Source: JALYNX01 sp963746905 (GTDB lineage Bacteria > Actinomycetota > Acidimicrobiia > Spongiisociales > ZC4RG35). From it: a DNA stretch of 64,000 nucleotides. Both the position numbers and the translations under genes were made by a program. The DNA lies in the NCBI GenBank assembly GCA_963746905.1, contig CAVVCY010000001.1:248001-312000 (forward strand), in the 5' to 3' direction. The number at the start of each line of letters is the position of its first letter. The stretch's first letter is position 1. The notes below the pieces were generated by a model. That model did no database searches and was not told where the DNA came from. It saw nothing but the letters and a program-made list of their open reading frames with translations. Shown here one piece after another: positions 27,477-35,697 of the stretch.

Positions 27477-27538
27477 CCTGACGGAGCAGGGCAGGCGCCC
27501 TCGAGGCAATGCGCAGCTGTTCGTAGACTGAGGTTTCA

Positions 27539-28813
27539 ATGGATATTGCGATCATTGGCGCTGGATATGTCGGTCTCGTCACCGGCACAGGGCTGGCCCA
27601 TCTCGGCCATCGGGTTCGCATCGGTGAGGCCGATGTCCAACGCGTGGAGCGTTTGCGCAGCGGGATTGTCCCTATCTTCGAGGATGGTCTGCCTGCCCTC
27701 CTCGCCGAGGCGATGGAACGAGACCTCATCAGCTTCCACACTTCGAACATCGAGGCCGCCGCCACCAGCCGGCTTGTGTTCTTGTGCCTTCCCACTCCTG
27801 AAGGCGAGGATGGGCGGGCCGAGCTCAAATACATCAACTCGGTGATCGACGAGCTCGCAAATGAGGTCGATGCGGATGCGATCTTTGTCGTGAAATCCAC
27901 TGTTCCGCCCGGAACCGTCTCCAGCTTGCGGAAGAGGCTGGCCGATGTCGGTAGTCAGGCTCGGATCGTGTCTCATCCCGAGTTCTTGCGAGAGGGGCGC
28001 GCAGTCGAGGACTTCCTGGCGCCCGACCGCATTGTGATCGGTGCGTGGGAGGAAGAGGACGCCGACGCGGTGGCCGAGATCTATGCGAGCGTCGATACCC
28101 AGGTTGTGAGGACTGACCCCACATCGGCCGAGATGATCAAGTACGCGAACAATGCCTACTTGGCCACCCGGCTCACTTTCGTGAACACGTTGGCGAATGT
28201 CTGCGAAGCGGTAGGAGCCGACATCCTCGACGTGGTGCGCGGCATTGGCCTCGATCACAGGATCGGTCCTCATTTCCTGCAGCCCGGCCCGGGCTATGGC
28301 GGCTCATGTTTCCCCAAAGACACGTCGGCCCTGATTGCCGTTGCCGGCGACGCCGGATACGACTTCGAATTGCTTCGAGCTGTCATCGAAGCCGACGAGG
28401 AGCAACGACGCCGGGTTGCCGAGAAGGTGAGGCAGGCGGCTGGTGGCGGGCTCCATGGACGCAAGATTGCGATGTGGGGCGTGGCCTTCAAAGCCGGCAC
28501 CGACGATCTGCGTGAATCGCCCGCAGTGCGGATCGCTGCACTTCTCCAGGCCGACGGCGCCAACGTCGTGGCTTACGATCCCGAGGCTTCGACTGACCTG
28601 GTGACCATGGCTCCCAATGCGTTGACGGCCACCGCCGACGCCGACGTGCTGTTGGTGGCGACCGAATGGCCGGAATTCACCACTGTCGATATGGCCGAGG
28701 TGGCCCGAGTGATGCGAGGTCATCGAGTTGTCGATGCCCGCAACCTCCTTGATCCAAAAGCCGTCAGAGCGGCGGGCTTGGATTACTGGGGGTTAGGGCG
28801 ACCGGGCGCGTAG
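27539..28813 (+). CDS. ugd: UDP-glucose 6-dehydrogenase
   Basis: 424 aa, standard for the family. The N-terminal Rossmann motif GAGYVGLVTGTGLA (residues 7-20) binds NAD. PTPEGEDGRAEL, KSTVPPGT, NPEF-like HPEFLREGRAVEDFL, EMIKYANNAYLATRLTFVN and the catalytic PGYGGSCFPKD (Cys) follow, and the C-terminal domain has GVAFKAGTDDLRESPAV. It oxidises UDP-glucose twice to UDP-glucuronate, a precursor for acidic exopolysaccharides. The ATG at 27539 has no strong Shine-Dalgarno. GDP-mannose or UDP-ManNAc dehydrogenases are close alternatives, but the wording fits UDP-glucose best. Confidence 0.9.
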   Translation: MDIAIIGAGYVGLVTGTGLAHLGHRVRIGEADVQRVERLRSGIVPIFEDGLPALLAEAMERDLISFHTSNIEAAATSRLVFLCLPTPEGEDGRAELKYINSVIDELANEVDADAIFVVKSTVPPGTVSSLRKRLADVGSQARIVSHPEFLREGRAVEDFLAPDRIVIGAWEEEDADAVAEIYASVDTQVVRTDPTSAEMIKYANNAYLATRLTFVNTLANVCEAVGADILDVVRGIGLDHRIGPHFLQPGPGYGGSCFPKDTSALIAVAGDAGYDFELLRAVIEADEEQRRRVAEKVRQAAGGGLHGRKIAMWGVAFKAGTDDLRESPAVRIAALLQADGANVVAYDPEASTDLVTMAPNALTATADADVLLVATEWPEFTTVDMAEVARVMRGHRVVDARNLLDPKAVRAAGLDYWGLGRPGA

Positions 28814-28817
28814 CCGA

Positions 28818-28891
28818 AGGTCTCAGGTCTCAGGTCACAGGTCCCCAGGCCAGAGGTTTTGCTTGAGACTTGACACTTATGACTTGAGACT
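28818..28891. repeat. Type A intergenic repeat, copy 1 (GTCTCAGG/CTTGAGAC inverted element)
   Basis: Begins with degenerate copies of GGTCTCAG and ends with the opposite motif CTTGAGACT, giving an imperfect stem-loop between the stop codons of convergent ugd and cofE. Related copies lie at 49902-49968 and 53677-53700. It may act as a bidirectional terminator. Confidence 0.6.
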
Positions 28892-28893
28892 CC

Positions 28894-29592
28894 CTAGCGG
28901 AACAGGTCCTCTTCGGCCGGCCTGATCAGGTCCCGTCCTCTCCCATTGCCTCTCGGGCCTTCATACCCCCGGATCAAAGCTGCAGGGATCCCCGCCGCCT
29001 TACCCATCACCAAATCAGCGGCAGCGGCCAACTCGTCAGCCACCGCCACCTCCGTGACCTCGAGCTCGTGGCCCGCCCAATCGGCGGTCCCTTTCAGATC
29101 CAGGATCGCCTCGATTCCGGACAAGCCGATAGCGACATCGGTCAGACCCTTGCGCCAGGGGCGCCCAAATGTGTCCGAGATGATCACCGGCAGGTCGATC
29201 GAGAAGTGCCGTTCCAATCGGGTTCGAATCCGATGTGCCGATTGGTCTGGATCTTCGGGAAGCAGGATCATCGTGCCCGAAGCCGCGTTGGATCGGTCGA
29301 TCCCGGCATTGGCGCAAATGAAGCCATGCTTGGTCTCGGCGATGATCAGATCGCCTCGCCTGCGAATGATCGAGATGGCTTCGGATTCGATCAGGTTCCT
29401 CCTGAATTCTTCCTCGTCGCCCTCGATCTGGACGACTGCGCCTTCGGCTTTGGAGACGATTTTGTGGGTGATCACCAGCACGTCGCCCGAAGCGGGCGTC
29501 AAGGGCTCGAGGGCTTCCTGCAGCACCGTTGCCACATCGTCACCAGGGGAAACAGGACCGATTCCGATTACCGGCATGATCTCGAGGTTCAC
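28894..29592 (-). CDS. cofE: Coenzyme F420-0:L-glutamate ligase
   Basis: 232 aa, the CofE/FbiB N-terminal type: MPVIGIGPVSPGDDV, LVITHKIVSKAEGAVV (the conserved HKIVSKAEG), ETKHGFICANAGIDRSN, LLPEDPDQSA, DTFGRPWRKGLTDVAIG and GTADWAGHELEVTEVAVADELA. It adds glutamates to F420-0 using GTP. There is no C-terminal FMN-dependent FbiB domain, so that activity must be encoded elsewhere. Its start overlaps the cofD stop by 4 bp, giving a cofD-cofE operon. Confidence 0.94.
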   Translation of the reverse strand: MNLEIMPVIGIGPVSPGDDVATVLQEALEPLTPASGDVLVITHKIVSKAEGAVVQIEGDEEEFRRNLIESEAISIIRRRGDLIIAETKHGFICANAGIDRSNAASGTMILLPEDPDQSAHRIRTRLERHFSIDLPVIISDTFGRPWRKGLTDVAIGLSGIEAILDLKGTADWAGHELEVTEVAVADELAAAADLVMGKAAGIPAALIRGYEGPRGNGRGRDLIRPAEEDLFR

Positions 29593-30497
29593 AGGCCGAG
29601 TATGGCCTTGCTCAATCGAGCCGATGCCTCGGCATCTGTGATCAGGGTGTCGGCCACGATGACCTCAACTCCCTCGATGGAGTCCGCATCGGAGCTGTCC
29701 CGCGTATCAATGACGAGTGCGTCGATCAGGCCCTCATATGCCTGAGCGACACCCCGGTTGCCGGGAAGGAGCCCGAGTGAGGCCATGACCCGGTCGGCCG
29801 GTCCCTTCAGTGCTCTTCCTCCGAACAACGGGCTGATGGCGATGACTCGTGGATGGTCAGCGACGACCTCGCGGATGCCGGGGACAGCCAACATCGGCCA
29901 AATCGAAAGGGGAGGGTTCGAGGGCGCGATGAGGATCACTTCTGCGTCCTCGAGTGCCGGTAGGACGCCGGGTGCGGACCGCGCTTGAGACGCTCCCCGG
30001 AACCGAAGTTCGGTCACCTCGTCGCGATGTTGCCGGTGCACGAAGTACTCCTGAAATGAGATCCAATCCCCGGATCCGAGTCGGACCTCCGTTCGCACCT
30101 CGTCGTCGCACGCCGGAAGGATGATCGGGCTCAGCTCGAATCGATGTCTGATGGCGTCTGTCACCTCCGTCAGTGTGGCTCCACCGGCGAGTTGCTCGCT
30201 TCGATAGAGATTCAACGCGAGATCCAGATCACCGAGCCGGAATCGGTTGTCCAGACCAAACCTGCCGACCTCATCGTTGGCGACGAAGGTGTCATCCCGA
30301 CGTCCCCAGCCTTCGGGACCCTCGACGCCGGCGAGGGTGTAAACCACAGTGTCGAGGTCGGGTGAGATGCTCAGACCGTGGACCAACTCGTCGTCTCCGA
30401 TGTTCACAACGACGGTCAAATCGACATTTTCAAGTCGGGCAAGCCCTCTTGCGAGCCGAGCTCCACCAACCCCGCCTGACAGCTCGCTGACCTTCAT
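29589..30497 (-). CDS. cofD: 2-phospho-L-lactate transferase (CofD/FbiA, F420 biosynthesis)
   Basis: 302 aa. The start ELSGGVGGARLARGLA is the family's nucleotide-binding loop; VVVNIGDDELVHGLSISPDLDTVVYTLAG, FGLDNRFRLGDLDLALNLYRSEQLAGGATLTEVT, IAPSNPPLSIWPML and ISPLFGGRALKGPADRVM are all diagnostic. The enzyme transfers a phospholactate or phosphoenolpyruvate group from the GPP-/EPPG-type donor to FO. It is the first gene of the cofD-cofE operon, divergent from the large glycosyltransferase gene 42 bp away. That order (cofD next to an envelope glycosyltransferase and DUF5719) resembles the known actinobacterial arrangement. Confidence 0.95.
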   Translation of the reverse strand: MKVSELSGGVGGARLARGLARLENVDLTVVVNIGDDELVHGLSISPDLDTVVYTLAGVEGPEGWGRRDDTFVANDEVGRFGLDNRFRLGDLDLALNLYRSEQLAGGATLTEVTDAIRHRFELSPIILPACDDEVRTEVRLGSGDWISFQEYFVHRQHRDEVTELRFRGASQARSAPGVLPALEDAEVILIAPSNPPLSIWPMLAVPGIREVVADHPRVIAISPLFGGRALKGPADRVMASLGLLPGNRGVAQAYEGLIDALVIDTRDSSDADSIEGVEVIVADTLITDAEASARLSKAILGL

Positions 30498-30539
30498 CTG
30501 CAGCGCTCGATATTGCTCAGCGTGCCGACCCGGTTCACA

Positions 30540-33299
30540 ATGACCCCCCGCATGACCGATGCCTCGACTCCGCTGATCGCGGAGGAATCAACAACTGAAG
30601 CTCCAGCGAGCGCGCCCAAGATCAAGGTGGTGGTCACCCTGGTCGAAGGAGCGGATCTTGAAGCAGCGTTGGCCACTGTCGACCGCCAAGTGTATGACTC
30701 GGTCGAAGAGGTCATCGTTGTTGGCGACTCAGGCGTCGATGTTCCCGACGGAGTTGGCCGCTCACTGACACTAGAAGAGGCCATCGCATCGACCGCGAGC
30801 GACGTCGAGTACCTCTGGATCCTCCACTCTGATGCCCGGCCACGGCCCGACGCCCTAGCTGCGCTGGTGTCGGAGTTGGAGCGCAACGACGCTTCACTCG
30901 GGGGCTCCAAGCTCCTCGTTGCGGGCACCCGGGATGAGTTGGAGTCGGTCGGCAGCGCCACTGATGTCTTTGGCGAGCCGTTCTCGGGTCTGGACGAAGG
31001 GGAGATCGATCTCCAGCAATACGACGTCGTCCGTGAGGTCGCGTTCGTCTCCTCAGTCTCGATGCTGGTGCGCCGCGACCTGGCCCAGGGCTTGCAGGGT
31101 CTCGACCCCCTTCTAGAGCCAGTTGCCGCTGGTCTGGACTTCTCGCAGCGGGTGAGGCTCGCCGGTGGTCGGGTGATCACGGTTCCTTCCTCTGAGGTCT
31201 TCCACCAGGGCCGATGCCGACAAGCGGGACGTGGCTGGCGGGAGCAGGCGGGGCGGATGAGAGCGATGCTCAAGGCGTACCGACTGATCACGTTGGCATG
31301 GGTCATCCCATATGAACTGTTTGTGGGCTTGGTCGACTCCCTTTTCAACCTCGTCCTCCTCCGTTGGAGGCCGGCAGCGAAGCACGCGGCTTCCTGGGGG
31401 TGGAACCTGATCCACCTTCCCACCACGATCGCAGTGCGTCGAAAGTTCAAGCCGGTGCGCGCCTTCGGAGATGAAGAGCTCTTTCGTTTTCAAGCACGTG
31501 GCTCGGTCCGAATGCGCGATCTGGGTGCTGAGCTCACCGAGCGCCTGTTGTTCATGTTCGACGACGACAAAGCCTTCGTCCGCGGGTCCAGGCGCATTTG
31601 GTCCAGTCCGGGGATCTGGGGGGCCGTGATGGCGGCTGCACTGGCGTTGATAGCCATGCGTTCCATCATCTTCACGGGCGTGCCCAACGCCGGCTTCAGC
31701 TTCGACTTCGAACCGCCCTCTGTTGCCCTCTCGCGCTTCTTTGGGGGATGGAACGACTCCGGTCTCGGTTCTCCGGCTGCAGTTCATCCATCAACCGGGG
31801 TGACCGGATTGGCGTCTCTGGCCTGGTTCGGAGCTGAGGGCGCGGCTCGCTTTCTGATCACGGTGGCGACGGCGTTCCTGGCAGTGCTGGGCATGGGCCG
31901 TCTCGCTGGACGCCTCGGATTGCGGGGCCCAGGTCGCTATCTGTCGGGGCTGGTGCTCCTTGCGGGGCCGGGCGCTGCGGCCCTCATTGGGGCCGGTTCC
32001 TGGCTCGGCTTGGTCGCGGCCTCGTTGCTTCCATGGGCGGTGCGATCGGTTTTCGTTCACCCATTCGACACCAACGGCAAGCGACTGACCCGATTCGCAT
32101 GGGTAATCGCGTGGAGCCTTCTCCTGGGGGCGATGTCACCTGTCCTGGCCATTGTCCCCCTCATCACTGTCCTCATGGCGCGGGCCCTTGGCGACGATTC
32201 GTCACGCATCTGGCTCGCCATCGCAGGTCTCCTCGGCATCCTGATCGCTCTGCCGTTCTTGCTTGGCGACCCGGGGTGGCTGATCGATGCCAACCGACGT
32301 CTTGGCCTCGGGGTCGCCAGCTCTTGGCCGTTCTTGCTGATGATCGCCGTCGTCCCGCTCTTGTTTGTCGAAAACGGAATCGGTCGACTTGCCCTCACCG
32401 GTGGGATTCTGAGTCTCGCCAGCTTGGTGCTTCTGAAGATTCCCGTAGGTGGTCCCGGCTACGAAGAAGCTCTGCTGATCATTGCCTCGTTCGGGGCTGC
32501 AATCGTGGTCGCCTCGGCCCTGGATCGCCTTTCCTTCGAGCCGAAGCTCCTGCTTTCTGCGGTGGCCGCGGTCGCAGTTTTGATCCTCTCCGTGGGCTCC
32601 ATGGCGGATGGCCGCCTCGGCCTTCCGGCAGGGGACATCAACGGAAAGTACGGGTTCGCCGCCACTCTGGCCGGGGACTCCGGCCCGGGCCGGATCCTGG
32701 TTCTTTCCGAGAGCCGAGTGTTGATCCCGGGAGAGGCCCGTTCGGGACCGGGGCTGTGGTACCGATTGATTGACGGCTCCCTGATGACCCAGGACGAGGT
32801 ATGGCTTCCCGACCCTCTCACTGGAGACGAGAAGCTCGCATCGGCGATCGATCAAATGGCGTCCGGCGCTGATCTGCGCCCGGGGGCGAGTCTGGCCGAG
32901 TTCTCGATTGATTGGGTCGTGATCGAGGGGCCAGAAACCTATCTCGACGAAGTTCTCGCGGTTCAGCTGGATCTTGTGCCAACACCTCTCGATCCGACGG
33001 CACGGGTGTACGAGAATCCGACTTCCGTGCCGATGGCAGGCGGGTCGGGCACGAACTGGCTGCGCGTGGGAACCGGCTTCGGGGGGGACATGACCACCGC
33101 CAGGATCAGACTCTCGCTCAATGCCGATCCTCGGTGGTCACCTGACCCACAGGCGGCCGACTGGGCCGTCTCAGTTGCAGGCGATGACGGGAGTGGGCGC
33201 TATCGACCCGATCCGACCGGTCTGGCGCTGTCCGTTGCAGCCTTCGGCCTTCTTCTCGCGGCCTTTGCTGCAATGGTGATTGGGCGGTTCCGGCGTTGA
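30540..33299 (+). CDS. Large membrane protein with N-terminal family 2 glycosyltransferase domain
   Basis: 919 aa from the ATG at 30540 (ATG 30552 is also possible). Residues ~20-260 are a GT2-like domain: VVVTLVEGADLEAALATVDRQ, EEVIVVGDSG, YLWILHSDARPRPDALA (the acidic donor site is HSDARP), FVSSVSMLVRRDL and QRVRLAGGRVITVPSSEVFHQG. The rest holds about twelve or more membrane helices, with a short extracytoplasmic tail and one last helix (LALSVAAFGLLLAAFAAMVIGRF). In actinobacteria such giant proteins sit beside DUF5719 and cofD and probably build wall or surface glycans. The acceptor is unknown. The next gene overlaps by 4 bp. Confidence 0.8.
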   Translation: MTPRMTDASTPLIAEESTTEAPASAPKIKVVVTLVEGADLEAALATVDRQVYDSVEEVIVVGDSGVDVPDGVGRSLTLEEAIASTASDVEYLWILHSDARPRPDALAALVSELERNDASLGGSKLLVAGTRDELESVGSATDVFGEPFSGLDEGEIDLQQYDVVREVAFVSSVSMLVRRDLAQGLQGLDPLLEPVAAGLDFSQRVRLAGGRVITVPSSEVFHQGRCRQAGRGWREQAGRMRAMLKAYRLITLAWVIPYELFVGLVDSLFNLVLLRWRPAAKHAASWGWNLIHLPTTIAVRRKFKPVRAFGDEELFRFQARGSVRMRDLGAELTERLLFMFDDDKAFVRGSRRIWSSPGIWGAVMAAALALIAMRSIIFTGVPNAGFSFDFEPPSVALSRFFGGWNDSGLGSPAAVHPSTGVTGLASLAWFGAEGAARFLITVATAFLAVLGMGRLAGRLGLRGPGRYLSGLVLLAGPGAAALIGAGSWLGLVAASLLPWAVRSVFVHPFDTNGKRLTRFAWVIAWSLLLGAMSPVLAIVPLITVLMARALGDDSSRIWLAIAGLLGILIALPFLLGDPGWLIDANRRLGLGVASSWPFLLMIAVVPLLFVENGIGRLALTGGILSLASLVLLKIPVGGPGYEEALLIIASFGAAIVVASALDRLSFEPKLLLSAVAAVAVLILSVGSMADGRLGLPAGDINGKYGFAATLAGDSGPGRILVLSESRVLIPGEARSGPGLWYRLIDGSLMTQDEVWLPDPLTGDEKLASAIDQMASGADLRPGASLAEFSIDWVVIEGPETYLDEVLAVQLDLVPTPLDPTARVYENPTSVPMAGGSGTNWLRVGTGFGGDMTTARIRLSLNADPRWSPDPQAADWAVSVAGDDGSGRYRPDPTGLALSVAAFGLLLAAFAAMVIGRFRR

Positions 33300-34582
33300 G
33301 AGCGGTAGTCCGCACCCTGATGGTCTTGGTCCTTGCGATGGGGGCTGTGGCGCTGCCTGCGCCAGACACGCCTCAGCCTGCGCCCGCAGCGCCAGTCGAC
33401 ACCCCGGCGATGGCCGTATGTGCCGTCGAAGAGGGGAGTGGTCGAGCCACGAGCATTGACGTTCTGTCGGCCGTGGATGGTTCGGGGGCATTGACTGCGT
33501 TTGCAGCCGGCTCCACGGTTGGCGCCGTGCAGTTCGACACCGCAGCCGCACAGGGCTCCTCGATTGCAATAGCGGATATCGCGGCAGTTGGGGTAGGAGG
33601 TGCGCTACTGGAACTTCCCGATGTCGCCTCAGCGGCGTCCTCGGTTGTGGTTGGAGCTGACTCTCTGGCGATCGACACGTGCCCGGTCGCTGCCGGAGGT
33701 GACTTGATACTCGGAGGTGGCTCGACCCTGAGCGATCAGCGTTTCGAGGTTCAGCTCATGAACCCCTACGCCGGTGAGGCCATCATCGACCTCGTGGTCC
33801 TGTCAGATGCGGGACTGGAGTCGAGCTCTGCTCTGGATTCGGTGATTGTCCCGGCTCGTTCGACGGTTCTGGTCGACCTCGCCGCGACGCTGCCCGGGCG
33901 GGAATGGATGACGGTCGCCATCGAAGTCGAGTCAGGCGGGGTCCTCGCCGTCGGTCGCCTCGGGATCGGATCAGACAACGCGATCTGGGATGCCGTCGCT
34001 CCCGCTCAGGACTGGTTCATTCCGGTTCCCCACGGTCTCGAGTCGAGACAGGTGGTGATCGCTGCACGCGACTCTGACGTCGAGTACCAGATCGACTTCT
34101 ACGGGCCTGATGGACTGGTCGAGGCGTTGCAGACGGGCGAGATCCCCGCCAGGGGCCAGGCGGTCATCGACGTGGGGGCACTGTCCCCGGTTGCTTCAGC
34201 CGTGAGAGTGCTCACAACGGCCCCGGTCGGGACCTTTCTCCGTATCACGAGCACAACGGGCGTTGCGCTGACTTCAGGAACGACGACGGCAGCTTCGGCG
34301 CTACTGATGCCCGGGGTCGGCTCCGCCGTGGGTGGATCAGGGTGGATCGCTCTGCTGAACTCAGGTCTCGAGGACATCAACGCCAACGTGACCACGTTGG
34401 GCCCGACGCCTGGCGTCAAGGCTATCTCGGTTCCTGCCGGCGAGGTCTTCGATGTCGAGATCTCGCCTGATCCCGCTCTCGGGTACACGATCAACGGCGA
34501 TGGCCCCATGGTCGCGACCTGGTCCACTGCGCTCGGTGGCTCGATCGGCCTCGGCATTGCCTCTCCTATCCCGGATGAGTGA
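33296..34582 (+). CDS. Secreted DUF5719-like protein
   Basis: 428 aa from a TTG overlapping the glycosyltransferase stop. A signal peptide (VVRTLMVLVLAMGAVALPAP) and a Pro/Ala linker precede an all-beta Ala/Val/Gly-rich body with Ig-like strand wording (FEVQLMNPYAGEAIIDLVVLS, VPARSTVLVDLAATLPG, VVIAARDSDVEYQIDFYGPDG, PVGTFLRITSTTG). Position and composition match the actinobacterial DUF5719 family, found beside the same glycosyltransferase. No enzymatic motif is visible, so a structural or scaffold role outside the membrane is likely but unproven. Confidence 0.65.
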   Translation: MRAVVRTLMVLVLAMGAVALPAPDTPQPAPAAPVDTPAMAVCAVEEGSGRATSIDVLSAVDGSGALTAFAAGSTVGAVQFDTAAAQGSSIAIADIAAVGVGGALLELPDVASAASSVVVGADSLAIDTCPVAAGGDLILGGGSTLSDQRFEVQLMNPYAGEAIIDLVVLSDAGLESSSALDSVIVPARSTVLVDLAATLPGREWMTVAIEVESGGVLAVGRLGIGSDNAIWDAVAPAQDWFIPVPHGLESRQVVIAARDSDVEYQIDFYGPDGLVEALQTGEIPARGQAVIDVGALSPVASAVRVLTTAPVGTFLRITSTTGVALTSGTTTAASALLMPGVGSAVGGSGWIALLNSGLEDINANVTTLGPTPGVKAISVPAGEVFDVEISPDPALGYTINGDGPMVATWSTALGGSIGLGIASPIPDE

Positions 34583-34931
34583 GCTAGAAGTCCGGCTTGT
34601 CGCCGTCATCGGAGCGGTCGCCATAGGGATCGCAGTCTCATTCATGCTCCGGCGGCGGCCAGCTCGACAGATGCCGGTCGAGCTGAAACAGACCAGGCTC
34701 GGTCCGGGCGTCTACCTGTTCACGTCCGCATCGTGCCCTGATTGCAGGGCGGTGCGTGATGCGTTGTTCGAGCGGTTCGGGCCAACCGGTTTCTCCGAAC
34801 TGAGCTGGGAATCAGACCCTCAGATCTTCGAGGAGCTCGGAGTCGATGCAGTTCCGGCCACTCTGATAGTCACCTCGACTGACGGCTCGACCCTTTACCT
34901 CGGGGCTCCGGGCAAGGCCCTGGAGGGTTGA
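34575..34931 (+). CDS. Membrane-anchored thioredoxin-like protein (CPDC motif)
   Basis: 118 aa from the ATG at 34575, overlapping the upstream stop by 8 bp. One N-terminal helix (LVAVIGAVAIGIAVSFML) anchors it, followed by a thioredoxin-fold domain with YLFTSASCPDCRAVRDALF (redox pair CPDC), a strand turn and VPATLIV (the cis-Pro loop). These features suggest a thiol-disulfide role at the membrane, on the cytoplasmic or outer face depending on orientation. Arg residues after the helix favour an N-out/C-in arrangement. It is short for a thioredoxin but complete in motifs. Confidence 0.75.
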   Translation: MSELEVRLVAVIGAVAIGIAVSFMLRRRPARQMPVELKQTRLGPGVYLFTSASCPDCRAVRDALFERFGPTGFSELSWESDPQIFEELGVDAVPATLIVTSTDGSTLYLGAPGKALEG

Positions 34932-34971
34932 GTCCTTGAATGGGGAGGGGTCAACTTCTACCGTGCCTGCC

Positions 34972-35193
34972 ATGGTTCTCAGCTGTGTTCGATGTGGCTC
35001 GCCTTCGGCAGCCCTGATGACGTTCGCCTACGGTGAAGCCGCAGTGTGGTTGGACGACCTCGTCGTAGATACCGCACCATTCGGATACTCCCTGTGTGCC
35101 GATCATGCAGATCGGATGATCCCGCCCCAAGGGTGGACTCTCACCGACCGGCGGACCGTTACGCGGCTGTTTGCCCCGTTGTCGGTTGCGTGA
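34972..35193 (+). CDS. DUF3499 family small protein
   Basis: 73 aa from the ATG at 34972; a GTG nine bases upstream is possible. The pattern CVRCGSPSAALMTFAYGEAAVWLDDL...YSLCADHADRMIPPQGWTLTD matches DUF3499: a CxxC pair, then CxxH, probably one metal site. The family is nearly universal in actinobacteria and sits close to phosphomannomutase, the SIS isomerase and ahcY, as here. Function unknown. Its stop overlaps the next ATG by one base (TGATG). Confidence 0.8.
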   Translation: MVLSCVRCGSPSAALMTFAYGEAAVWLDDLVVDTAPFGYSLCADHADRMIPPQGWTLTDRRTVTRLFAPLSVA

Positions 35194-35471
35194 TGGCTCT
35201 CGACCGCGATCTTCTCGATGCGGTCAAGGATCTGGATGAGCACGATCTGAGACGCCTTCTGATCCTCACCAGGGCCCAACTGCAGAAGTCGGGTGCTCTC
35301 GCTACCGAGGATCATCCTCGGGTTCGGCTGCGCAAGCAGACGGTTCGGTGCGGAAAAGCGGGATGCAACTCGTGTCCCCATGGTCCCTACTGGTACGCAT
35401 ATTGGACCGAAGACGGAAGACGGCGCAGCCGTTACGTGGGTCGACTATTGGAGGAGGGCTCGTTGTCGTAA
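35193..35471 (+). CDS. Small Cys-containing protein (DUF6788-like)
   Basis: 92 aa. An N-terminal helical part (LLDAVKDLDEHDLRRLLILTRAQLQ) is followed by VRCGKAGCNSCPHGPYWYAYWTEDGRRRSRYVG. This C-x4-C-x2-C ... HGPYWYxxW ... RSRYVG wording recalls DUF6788-type proteins often found with mobile or plasmid DNA and presumed to bind nucleic acid. Here it sits in a conserved chromosomal block between DUF3499 and a zinc-ribbon gene. Function unknown; the family link is from memory. Confidence 0.65.
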   Translation: MALDRDLLDAVKDLDEHDLRRLLILTRAQLQKSGALATEDHPRVRLRKQTVRCGKAGCNSCPHGPYWYAYWTEDGRRRSRYVGRLLEEGSLS

Positions 35472-35520
35472 GTCTGAGTGGGTCGTAGCATATGGCGACC
35501 CCAAGCAGCAACGAATCGAT

Positions 35521-35697
35521 ATGGACTGCCCCCAGTGCTCTCAACCTGATGTGATCGAGATCGAGCATCTCTTGCCCGACGGCACCGAGGTCCGCTTCTT
35601 CGCTTGTCACAACTGTGAGGAGAAGTGGTGGAACAAGGACGGCGTCGACATCGATGTCGCCCAGGTCTTGGAGATCGTCCGCCAGCATCGAGCATGA
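35521..35697 (+). CDS. Small zinc-ribbon protein
   Basis: 58 aa from the ATG at 35521. Two CxxC knuckles (MDCPQCSQ and FACHNCEEKWW) about 25 residues apart make a typical zinc ribbon, followed by a short helix (DVAQVLEIVRQH). It ends in an ATGA overlap with the next gene, which supports real translation. It could bind nucleic acid or a protein partner; no specific role can be assigned. Confidence 0.7.
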   Translation: MDCPQCSQPDVIEIEHLLPDGTEVRFFACHNCEEKWWNKDGVDIDVAQVLEIVRQHRA

